In this document: piece after piece, positions 6,813 to 12,843 of the stretch
Layout: every line of letters begins with the position of its first letter
How positions within the stretch are numbered: the first letter of the stretch is position 1
Position numbers and translations under genes: made by a program
Origin: an uncultured Verrucomicrobiota bacterium
Lineage (GTDB): Bacteria > Verrucomicrobiota > Verrucomicrobiia > Chthoniobacterales > SZAS-18
Direction: 5' to 3'
Length of the DNA stretch: 12,843 nucleotides
NCBI GenBank assembly: GCA_937871685.1
Contig: CALMOL010000319.1
Coordinates: forward strand, 1-12,843
The notes under the pieces: model-generated
Database searches by the model: none
What the model was told of the DNA's origin: nothing
What the model saw: the letters and a program-made list of their open reading frames with translations, nothing else

Positions 6813-6957
6813 AGTGACAAGTGAAACGTGAGAGGTGACAAGTGGGCGGCAAGCGGCGCGACACGGATGCGAGATGCCCTGTGTCGTCGTGTCAAACCCG
6901 ACACAAACGCCCGGTGGCGCGACCCCACTTCTCACCTCTCACTTATCACTTCTCACG
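6813..6957. repeat. Inverted heptamer repeats between the divergent lipoprotein and mgtE genes
   Basis: The left arm 6813-6846 is a run of degenerate heptamers (AGTGACA, AGTGAAA, CGTGAGA, GGTGACA, AGTGGG). The right arm 6924-6957 is its reverse complement in kind (TCTCACC, TCTCACT, TATCACT, TCTCACG). By my count 29 of 34 positions pair, and they would enclose a 77-base loop. Inside the loop TGTGTCG (6880-6886) and CGACACA (6899-6905) form a smaller hairpin. Each arm ends close to a start codon: 12 bases before the lipoprotein ATG and 9 before the mgtE ATG. They therefore occupy the position of promoters, operators or untranslated leaders of both genes. Confidence 0.7.
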
Positions 6958-6965
6958 TCTGTCTT

Positions 6966-8345
6966 ATGCTTGGCCGCCTCCTCCAGCCGGAAATCCAGTC
7001 GCTGGTCGCCGCGCGCGACTTCACCCAGCTCCGCGAGTTGTTTGCCGACTGGCCGCCGGTGGACCTTGCCGACGTCATCAAGGACCTGCCCGCCGACGAG
7101 CGGGTGACCATCTTCCGCGTGCTGCCGCAGGCGCTGGCCGCCGACGTCTTCGAATATCTGGAGGCCGACGACCAGGAGGCGCTCCTGCACTCGATGGGAA
7201 CTGAGACCGCCGCCGGCATCCTCAACGAGATGTCGCCCGACGACCGCACCGCGCTGCTCGAAGAGCTGCCGCCCGAGGCCGTGCGCCGGCTCATCGCGCT
7301 CCTTTCGCCCGAGGAGAGGACCATCGCGCAGGGCTTGCTCGGCTATCCGGCGGACTCGGTGGGCCGCCTGATGACGCCGGACTTCCTGGTCATCCGCGCC
7401 GAGTGGGACGTGGCCCACGCGCTGACCTATGTGCGCGAGCGGGGCCGCGACTCGGAATCGCTCAACGTGCTCTACGTCACCGACGAGGCCGGCCGCCTGC
7501 TCGACGACATCCGCATCCGCGAGTTCCTGCTCCGCCCGCTGGACACGCCGGTGCGCGAGCTGATGCGCGACAACGTCACTTCGCTCATGGTTTTCGACGA
7601 CCGGGAGCTCGCGGTGGAAACGTTTCGCCGCTATGACCGCACCATCCTGCCCGTCACCGACACCGGTGGCCGGCTCGTGGGCGTGGTCACGGCCGACGAC
7701 GTGCTCGACGTGGCCGAGGAGGAGGCCACCGAGGACATCCAAAAGCTCGGCGGCCTGGAGGCGCTCGATACGCCCTACATGGAGACTTCCCTCGGGCAGA
7801 TGTTCAAGAAACGCGGCACTTGGCTGGTGGTGCTTTTCCTCGGCGAACTGCTCACCGCCACCGCGATGGGCTATTTCCAGGGCGAATTGGAGAAGGCCGT
7901 GGTGCTCGCGGTGTTCCTGCCGCTCATCATCTCGTCCGGCGGCAACTCCGGCTCGCAGGCCAGCACCTTGATCATTCGCGCGATGGCCTTGCGCGAGATC
8001 ACGCTCGGCGACTGGTGGAAGGTGGCGCGCCGGGAGGTCGTGAGCGGCACGATGCTGGGCGGATTGCTCGGCGGCGTGGGCTTCCTGCGCATCACGGCTT
8101 GGGCGCTGATCTTCCATTCCTACGGTGAGCACTGGCTGCTCATCGCGCTGACGGTCGGGTTTTCCTTGGTCGGCGTGGTGCTGTGGGGCAGCCTCAGCGG
8201 GGCGCTGCTGCCCTTCCTGCTGCGCCGCGCAGGCGTGGATCCGGCTACCTGCTCCGCGCCCTTCGTGGCCACGCTCGTGGACGTGACCGGCCTCATCATC
8301 TATTTCCTCACCGCCGCCGTGCTGCTGCGCGGGACGCTGCTGTAA
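6966..8345 (+). CDS. mgtE: Magnesium transporter/channel MgtE
   Basis: This 459-residue protein has the usual MgtE size (about 450). The cytoplasmic N-terminal helical domain (residues 1-130) has the repeated DLADVIKDLP and DRTALLEELPPE pattern that senses Mg2+. A CBS pair follows (about 134-260, including GRLMTPDFLVI and GGRLVGVVTADDVLDV). The C-terminal membrane domain has five predicted helices. It carries the conserved GGNSGSQAST pore segment at 325-334 and VDVTGLIIYF, whose Asp439 corresponds to the Mg2+-selecting aspartate of Thermus MgtE. MgtE dimers gate Mg2+ entry and close when internal Mg2+ is high. The ATG at 6966 is chosen because the frame upstream only translates the heptamer repeats; no Shine-Dalgarno sequence precedes it. 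The gene is divergent from the lipoprotein gene, and tatC follows on the same strand after 272 bases. Confidence 0.96.
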   Translation: MLGRLLQPEIQSLVAARDFTQLRELFADWPPVDLADVIKDLPADERVTIFRVLPQALAADVFEYLEADDQEALLHSMGTETAAGILNEMSPDDRTALLEELPPEAVRRLIALLSPEERTIAQGLLGYPADSVGRLMTPDFLVIRAEWDVAHALTYVRERGRDSESLNVLYVTDEAGRLLDDIRIREFLLRPLDTPVRELMRDNVTSLMVFDDRELAVETFRRYDRTILPVTDTGGRLVGVVTADDVLDVAEEEATEDIQKLGGLEALDTPYMETSLGQMFKKRGTWLVVLFLGELLTATAMGYFQGELEKAVVLAVFLPLIISSGGNSGSQASTLIIRAMALREITLGDWWKVARREVVSGTMLGGLLGGVGFLRITAWALIFHSYGEHWLLIALTVGFSLVGVVLWGSLSGALLPFLLRRAGVDPATCSAPFVATLVDVTGLIIYFLTAAVLLRGTLL

Positions 8346-8617
8346 CCACCACGGGAAAGAACGGCCGGGTCACCGCCGCGCATTCGCGCCGCGCTTGACT
8401 TTGGGGTGGGCGGCGCGGGCCGTCGCGCCGTTGGCGGGCGCGAAGCGCCGATGAACCCAGGCGACTTTGCCGCCGCCAGCGGCGCGAAGGACCGCGCCGT
8501 CCACTTTGGCCGCCTGACCGTCCCCGCTTTCACCCTTACCTTCTTCCAAGGCACGCGCCGGCTGACCCGCGCACGCTTTGCCTTTTGCACCCAGCGGTTC
8601 ATCGTGCCGCCCTTTCT
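8346..8617. other. Intergenic region between mgtE and tatC, with one doubtful small frame
   Basis: No RNA gene or strong terminator is seen. GGCGC-GAA-GCGCC near 8436-8449 is a short hairpin. A 56-codon frame from ATG 8451 (MNPGDFAAASGAKDRAVHFG...) to TGA 8621 overlaps the proposed tatC GTG start as GTGA, the geometry of translational coupling. Its product has no transmembrane helix like TatA or TatB and matches nothing I know, so I do not call it a gene. TTGACT at 8394-8399 could be a -35 element but lacks a matching -10. Confidence 0.4.
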
Positions 8618-9544
8618 GTGACTTTCCTCTTCCGGCTCCTGCTGCGCTTTCGCGAGAAGACCGCGCGCCGCCATGATCTGCCGCCCTCGCCCGCTGGGGC
8701 GATCGATGACGGCGGCTCGGCCATCACGCCCGTTTCCTCCCATCCGGCGCTCGTCCCGCCGCCGCCAAACGTGGAAGAGGACGGCGGATCGAAGCCCTTC
8801 CTCGAGCATCTGGAAGATCTGCGCTGGATGCTCATCAAGATGGCCATCGCTCTGTCGCTGGCGATGACGGGCGGCCTCGTGTTCCGCAAGAACCTGATGC
8901 ACTTCTGCCAGGAGCCGCTGCGCAACCTGCCGGACAAGTTCGGCGCCGGCCTCCAGTCGCTCGGCGTGGCGGACTCGTTCACGGTCTCGATGCAGCTCGC
9001 GTTCTACGGCGGCTTGGTGATCGCGTTCCCGTTCCTGCTGTATTTTCTGGCGCAGTTCGTCCTGCCGGCGCTCACGAAGGCCGAGAAAAAGGTGCTCTGG
9101 CCGGCGCTCGCGGTGGGCTTCGGCTTGTTCCTCGGCGGGGCCACGCTGGCCTTCGCGTGGCTGCTGCCGCAGGCGCTCGTGTGGCTGGCGCACGACGCGC
9201 AGGAGATGGGCATGCGCTCCTCGTGGACGGTGCGCGACTACTTTTCCTTCGTCACGCAGTTCACCATTGGCCTGGGGCTGGCCTTCGAGCTGCCGGTGGT
9301 GATCATCGTGCTCGTGAAGCTCGGTCTCCTGTCCTACAACACGCTGCGCAAGACGCGCTCCTACGCGCTGGTCATCATCCTATTTCTGGCCGCGATCATC
9401 TCGCCGACGCCGGACCTCTTCACCTGGGGAATGATGAGCGCGCCGCTGCTCGTGCTTTACGAGAGCTGCATCTGGATCGCGTGGTGGATGGACCGGTCCG
9501 ACAAGAAGAAGCTGGCGGCCAGCTCGACGATCACATCCCCATGA
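8618..9544 (+). CDS. tatC: Sec-independent protein translocase subunit TatC
   Basis: TatC is the signal-recognising membrane core of the twin-arginine translocase, which exports folded proteins. From GTG 8618 the protein has 308 residues. A basic-hydrophobic leader (VTFLFRLLLRFREK) and a Pro/Ala-rich linker precede the conserved cytoplasmic start KPFLEHLEDLRWM (about 59-71). Six membrane helices follow, including the stretch FTVSMQLAFYGGLVIAFPFL, the loop LPALTKAEKKVL, and ISPTPDLFTWGMMSAPLLVL before YE, matching the family's 'ITPPD...' segment and its conserved Glu. The roughly 58-residue extension before the domain is longer than in most TatC proteins. The exact start is uncertain: TTG 8585 and the internal GTG at the VEEDGG segment are alternatives, and no Shine-Dalgarno sequence decides it. 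No tatA or tatB is adjacent. The stop overlaps the end of fabI tail-to-tail by 14 bases. Confidence 0.92.
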   Translation: MTFLFRLLLRFREKTARRHDLPPSPAGAIDDGGSAITPVSSHPALVPPPPNVEEDGGSKPFLEHLEDLRWMLIKMAIALSLAMTGGLVFRKNLMHFCQEPLRNLPDKFGAGLQSLGVADSFTVSMQLAFYGGLVIAFPFLLYFLAQFVLPALTKAEKKVLWPALAVGFGLFLGGATLAFAWLLPQALVWLAHDAQEMGMRSSWTVRDYFSFVTQFTIGLGLAFELPVVIIVLVKLGLLSYNTLRKTRSYALVIILFLAAIISPTPDLFTWGMMSAPLLVLYESCIWIAWWMDRSDKKKLAASSTITSP

Positions 9545-10316
9545 TCTGATAGCCGCCGTCCACGTAGAGCACTTGGCCGGTGATCGAGGCAGCGCCCTCG
9601 GAGGCGAGGAACACGCCGGTGGCACCCAGTTCATCCGTGGTGCAGGAGCGCCGCAGCGGGGCGCGCGCCTCGTAGTGCTTCATCATCGAGGAGAAGCCGG
9701 AGATGCCTCGCGCCGCGAGGGTCTGCACCGGGCCAGCCGAGATGCAGTTCACGCGGATCTTCCGCTGGCCGAGGTCGGAGGCGAGGTAGCGCGTGCAAGC
9801 CTCCAGGCTGGCCTTGGCGACGCCCATCACATTGTAGTGCGGCACCACCTTTTCGGCGCCGTAGTAGGACATGGCCACGATGGAGCCGCCTTCGGTCATC
9901 AGCGGCGCGCAGCCGCGCGCGAGCGCCACGAGCGAGTAGGCCGAGATATCGTGCGCCAGACGGAACGCCTCGCGGGTGGTGGAAAGGAAGTCACCCTCTA
10001 AGGATTCCTTCGGCGCGAAGGCCACCGAGTGCAGCAGCAGATCCACGCGCGGCGTGTGCTCGCGCACCTTGGCGAAGAAGCCGTCGATCTCCGCGTCGCT
10101 CGTCACGTCGCACGGGAAAAACGGCGTGTCGGCCCCGAGCTCGCCGGCGAGGTCCTCGACGTTTTCCTTCAAGCGGTCGCCCTGATAGTTGAAGATGAGC
10201 TTCGCGCCGGCGGCGTGCCACGCGCGGGCGATGCCCCACGCGATGGAGCGTTTGTTGGCGACGCCGAAGACGACGCCGGTCTTGCCGGCGAGGGTTTGAG
10301 GAACGGGAGAGGACAT
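9531..10316 (-). CDS. fabI: Enoyl-[acyl-carrier-protein] reductase (NADH)
   Basis: FabI performs the last step of each cycle of fatty-acid elongation, reducing trans-2-enoyl-ACP to acyl-ACP with NADH. The 261-residue length is normal. The protein has the FabI form of the dinucleotide-binding start (GVANKRSIAWGIA, 18-30), CDVTSDAEI (about 69-77), and SVAFAP (97-102). SYYGAEK (150-156) leads to the catalytic Tyr161-x6-Lys168 motif (YNVMGVAKASLE). SAGPVQTLAARGI supplies the substrate-binding loop and VDGGYQIMGM the C-terminus. The ATG at 10316 is chosen because the glycine motif then lies at the usual distance. The open frame beyond it to 10730 is the antisense-like shadow of the transporter gene. 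It lies 50 bases after the OPT gene on the same strand, so co-transcription is likely. Triclosan and isoniazid-type inhibitors act on this enzyme family. Confidence 0.97.
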   Translation of the reverse strand: MSSPVPQTLAGKTGVVFGVANKRSIAWGIARAWHAAGAKLIFNYQGDRLKENVEDLAGELGADTPFFPCDVTSDAEIDGFFAKVREHTPRVDLLLHSVAFAPKESLEGDFLSTTREAFRLAHDISAYSLVALARGCAPLMTEGGSIVAMSYYGAEKVVPHYNVMGVAKASLEACTRYLASDLGQRKIRVNCISAGPVQTLAARGISGFSSMMKHYEARAPLRRSCTTDELGATGVFLASEGAASITGQVLYVDGGYQIMGM

Positions 10317-10366
10317 AGCCGAGGTAATGTCGGGGGGAATGAGAGATGAGAGTGGAGGCGTGACGG

Positions 10367-12355
10367 TCATTTCACCAGCACGCTGACAATGGCGGCGGCG
10401 ATGCCGACGAGCGCCGCGCCGGAGATGAGCCCAGCGCAGATCGGCTCCATGCCCTCGACCCAGCGGCGGTGGCCGGGCGAGCCGGGCACGGTGTGCTTGC
10501 GCTTCATCCACCAGAAGAGCAGCGCGCCCACCCACATGGCAAACGAGGATTCCGGCGGCAGGATCACGCCGAGGCCCACCGACACGGTGGAGATCGGGAA
10601 CGGCCGCCGGCGCACGATGGTGACGATCTCGATGAACGCCGCGATCACCGCCGCGATCCCCATCGACCACAGCGCCGTGGACGGCAGGCTCTTGATGCCG
10701 CGGGCGATGAGGTCGGCCACGCCCTTCCACTGGAGCGCCGCCGGCATGGCAAACTGCTCGCTCACGATGGTGGACACGGAGCGCACGCCGCTGGCATCCG
10801 GCGGCAGGAAGAGCAGGAAGAAAAGTCCCACGCCGGTAAGCGCGCCGGCGAAGAGCCCGATGACGTGGCCGACGGCTTGCTGGCGCGGCTTGGCGCCGAG
10901 CATGTAGCCGGGCTTGATGTCCGAAAGGAGGTTAGCCGCGTTGGAGGCGATCTCCGAGGTCATCGCGGCGGTCATCAGATTGGTGGAAGGATTCGTCCGG
11001 TCGATCGCGCCGAAGGAAAACTGCGTGATCTTGGAAAGCGAGCCGGTCGGCGTCCATGAGGTCAGCGCCATCGAGTTCGTGCAGATCACCGAGAGGACGA
11101 AGATCAGCGGCAGCGCGAGCAGCGACCAATACCACGGCACGCCGAAGCACACCCAGTTCAGCCACGCGGCGAGCACGCCGAGGATCGGGATGCCGACGAA
11201 CGAGATCCACAGCGGCAGCTCCACGTCCTTGAGCACGTCGCTTCCGCCGTCCTGCTTCTTCCTTCCGCCGGTGATCGCGCGGAAGGCGCTCGTGAACAGC
11301 TCCGGCTTGCCGACCAGCGCCACGAGCGAGCCGACCACCATCATCGTCACGCCCCACCACAGCGACCATTGGTTGACGATCTCCACGCGGTTGATGACGC
11401 CGGGCACGTAGGTCACCGCGCCGGCCGCGTCGATCACGCTTTTCATGGGCGGCACGATGTCGCCGCGGTTGATCATCCACGGGGCGAGGAAGAGGAAGTT
11501 GATCGCCGCGCCGATGAACACGCTGGTCGCCACGCGGATGCCCATCAGGCCACCGACGCCGATCATGGCGATGTCCGCGGTGAGCCGCAGGCCCAGCGTC
11601 TTGAGGGGCACGCCGGCGATGGCCGGAGTCCAGAGCGACCACTTCGCCGCGGCCAAGTAGTAGTAGTCATCGAGCCGCTCCGAGATGTGCCAGGAAGACT
11701 TCCCGAACTGCACGAGCTTCATCAGCGGCTCGGAAATCAGGAACTGCCACAGCGCCGCGATGCCGGCCGCAATGCCGAGCAGCCGCGCCTTGTAAACGCC
11801 CTCCTGCGAGCCTTGGCCGGAGTTGTAGAGCGCGTCGAGCACCACGCCGCAGGCCGCGCCCTCGGGGAAGGGAAGCTGTTCGTCGTTGATGAAACGTCGC
11901 TTCATCGGAAACGCCACCAGCACGCCCAGAAGCGAAACGATGACCAGCCAGCACACGATCTGCCACCATGGGATAATCTTCCCCGTCACGAGCATGTAGG
12001 CGGCCAGCGAGGCAATGAGCGGCTGCACCACGTAGCCGGCCGAGGTGCAGATGGATTGGAGCGCGTTGTTCTCGAGGATGGTGAAGTCTTGCGCGATGCC
12101 GGCCTTCGCCAGCGCGCGGAAGAGCGTGAACGCGAGGATCACCGAAGTGAGGCCCACGCCGAGCGACACACCGGTCTTGCCGCCGATGTAGAGATTCGTG
12201 GCCGAGAGGAAGCCGCCCATGAAAAAGCCCGAGAGCGCCGCGCGGAGCGAGAGCTGCGCCATGTCTCCGCGGTAAAAGTTCTCGAACCACCAGCGATCCT
12301 TCTGCTCGCGCGTCCACGTGCGGGTTTGCTCGTCGGTCAGGTGGGCGATGGCCAT
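10367..12355 (-). CDS. OPT-family oligopeptide transporter
   Basis: This 662-residue multi-spanning membrane protein belongs to the OPT superfamily, which moves small peptides or metal-chelate conjugates with a proton gradient. The family signature is seen as NDEQLPFPEGAACGVVLDAL, centred on residue 165. Upstream are RAALSGFFMGGFLSATNLYI and GGKTGVSLGVGLTSVILAF, and later LWSLWW-type and NLLSDIKPGYMLGAKPRQQ segments typical of bacterial OPT proteins. The N-terminus MAIAHLTDEQTRTWTREQKD is a hydrophilic cytosolic stretch. The ATG at 12355 is chosen over the frame's extension to 12511, whose Pro/Arg/Cys-rich leader does not look like protein. The substrate cannot be read from the sequence; peptides are the default. 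With a secreted peptidase gene about 4 kb away, peptide uptake is a reasonable but unproven role. fabI follows after 50 bases in the same direction. Confidence 0.94.
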   Translation of the reverse strand: MAIAHLTDEQTRTWTREQKDRWWFENFYRGDMAQLSLRAALSGFFMGGFLSATNLYIGGKTGVSLGVGLTSVILAFTLFRALAKAGIAQDFTILENNALQSICTSAGYVVQPLIASLAAYMLVTGKIIPWWQIVCWLVIVSLLGVLVAFPMKRRFINDEQLPFPEGAACGVVLDALYNSGQGSQEGVYKARLLGIAAGIAALWQFLISEPLMKLVQFGKSSWHISERLDDYYYLAAAKWSLWTPAIAGVPLKTLGLRLTADIAMIGVGGLMGIRVATSVFIGAAINFLFLAPWMINRGDIVPPMKSVIDAAGAVTYVPGVINRVEIVNQWSLWWGVTMMVVGSLVALVGKPELFTSAFRAITGGRKKQDGGSDVLKDVELPLWISFVGIPILGVLAAWLNWVCFGVPWYWSLLALPLIFVLSVICTNSMALTSWTPTGSLSKITQFSFGAIDRTNPSTNLMTAAMTSEIASNAANLLSDIKPGYMLGAKPRQQAVGHVIGLFAGALTGVGLFFLLFLPPDASGVRSVSTIVSEQFAMPAALQWKGVADLIARGIKSLPSTALWSMGIAAVIAAFIEIVTIVRRRPFPISTVSVGLGVILPPESSFAMWVGALLFWWMKRKHTVPGSPGHRRWVEGMEPICAGLISGAALVGIAAAIVSVLVK

Positions 12356-12545
12356 GGGCGGGGAAAGAAGGCGCGGGAAAAAACAACCGGCAAACGCGCC
12401 GGACGGGGGAACGGCGCGAGGTTGGCGGCATCGCGGCGGAAAATCCAGCACGGTGTGCGGCCGGCCCGGCAAGCGGGCAGCAGGGACCACAACACAAGAA
12501 AGGGACGCCATTCACCCGGCCTCCCCTCCGCCCTGGCCTTGAGGG
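12356..12545. other. Intergenic region upstream of the OPT transporter gene
   Basis: These 190 bases separate the end of the Ala/Pro-rich minus-strand frame from the transporter start. I see no convincing terminator, promoter or Shine-Dalgarno sequence. The minus strand just before the ATG is pyrimidine-rich (CGCCTTCTTTCCCCGCCC). Confidence 0.4.
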
Positions 12546-12843
12546 TCAGCGCGGTGCTCCCGCGGCCGGGGCAGGCTTGGCGTCGCCAGCAGGCGCTACC
12601 GGCTTGGCGGACGCAGGCGCAGGCTCTTCGCTCCCAGGACGGGTCGCACTCGCCGCGGCGGGCTCGCCGTCGGACGGCCGGGGCACCGGCCTCGCGGCAG
12701 ACGGGGCGCCGGCCGCGGGGCGCGGCGGAATCCCGTAGCGGGACGGCGGCACGCCCGCCGGCTGCCGGAGAAGCGGCGAGTCCTTGTCTGCCGCTGGGGT
12801 GGAGGATGGGTCCGCCGCATCGCCGGTGGTCACGACTTTGGAG
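12546..12843 (-). CDS. C-terminal part of an Ala/Pro-rich protein, incomplete at the window edge
   Basis: About 99 codons are visible, ending in TGA at 12546-12548. The frame is still open at 12843, so the true start lies outside. The sequence is low complexity (runs such as PPRPAAGAPSAARPVPRPSD and GDAKPAPAAGAPR) with no domain, helix or membrane segment. Such Pro/Ala/Lys tails occur at the ends of cell-envelope or periplasm-spanning proteins. The function cannot be judged from this part. High GC keeps several frames open here, so even its coding status is moderately uncertain. It shares the strand of the OPT gene and lies 190 bases upstream of it. Confidence 0.5.
   Translation of the reverse strand, partial: SKVVTTGDAADPSSTPAADKDSPLLRQPAGVPPSRYGIPPRPAAGAPSAARPVPRPSDGEPAAASATRPGSEEPAPASAKPVAPAGDAKPAPAAGAPR

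Noticed and set aside
6802..6965. A Mg2+-sensing riboswitch (M-box type) before mgtE.
   Set aside because: The leader is almost wholly heptamer repeats with only 9 bases to the start codon. No M-box conserved blocks are visible.
6939..8132. A 397-codon minus-strand open frame opposite mgtE.
   Set aside because: Its translation is Arg/His/Gln/Glu-rich without domains, a typical antisense shadow of a high-GC gene.
10317..10730. N-terminal extension of fabI into the end of the OPT gene.
   Set aside because: The extension is a frame-shifted copy of the OPT coding strand, and FabI has its full normal length from 10316.
1..12843. CRISPR arrays, tRNA or rRNA genes, prophage or intact insertion sequences.
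   Set aside because: No regularly spaced repeats of CRISPR type, no cloverleaf or rRNA motifs, and no transposase, integrase or phage protein motifs were seen on either strand.

Overview
The window is a high-GC bacterial chromosome segment. Its gene style points to Verrucomicrobiota, perhaps the Opitutae, but this is inferred from protein style and was not tested by any search. The clues are a secreted M36 metallopeptidase with thrombospondin-type-3 calcium repeats and a C-terminal beta module, a small fibronectin-III-tailed protein of a type common in that phylum, GC-rich hairpin repeats between genes, and almost no visible Shine-Dalgarno sequences.

Layout. Positions 1-1655 hold no intact gene. 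They hold palindromic REP-like repeats (1-200), an out-of-frame relic of secreted proteins on the minus strand (about 205-677, a subtilase-like His block next to a beta-rich 'YWDDL' module), a large imperfect inverted repeat (918-1045), a short relic of an M36 peptidase (about 1177-1249) joined out of frame to an unrelated C-terminal tail (to 1339), and a GC-rich structured stretch. A fibronectin-III protein gene follows (1656-2289, +), apparently broken by one extra T and lacking a normal start codon. Next is an intact 1192-residue M36 (fungalysin-type) peptidase (2576-6154, +). It ends at a strong hairpin shared with a convergent small lipoprotein gene (6220-6801, -).

A divergent intergenic region built of inverted heptamer repeats separates the lipoprotein gene from mgtE (6966-8345, +), a Mg2+ transporter/channel. 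After 272 bases comes tatC (about 8618-9544, +), the core of the twin-arginine translocase. tatC overlaps tail-to-tail by 14 bases with fabI (9531-10316, -), enoyl-ACP reductase. fabI lies 50 bases downstream of a 662-residue OPT-family oligopeptide transporter gene (10367-12355, -), probably in one transcript. The window ends inside an Ala/Pro-rich minus-strand reading frame (12546-12843).

The right two thirds are ordinary housekeeping and transport genes. A loose theme is protein turnover and nutrient uptake: a secreted peptidase, an oligopeptide transporter and a secretion component. Nothing in the sequence ties these into one dedicated system, and I see no defence island, CRISPR array, phage or intact insertion sequence. 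The most unusual part is the left end, a graveyard of secreted-protein fragments interleaved with palindromic repeats. The inverted heptamer repeats upstream of mgtE come second.
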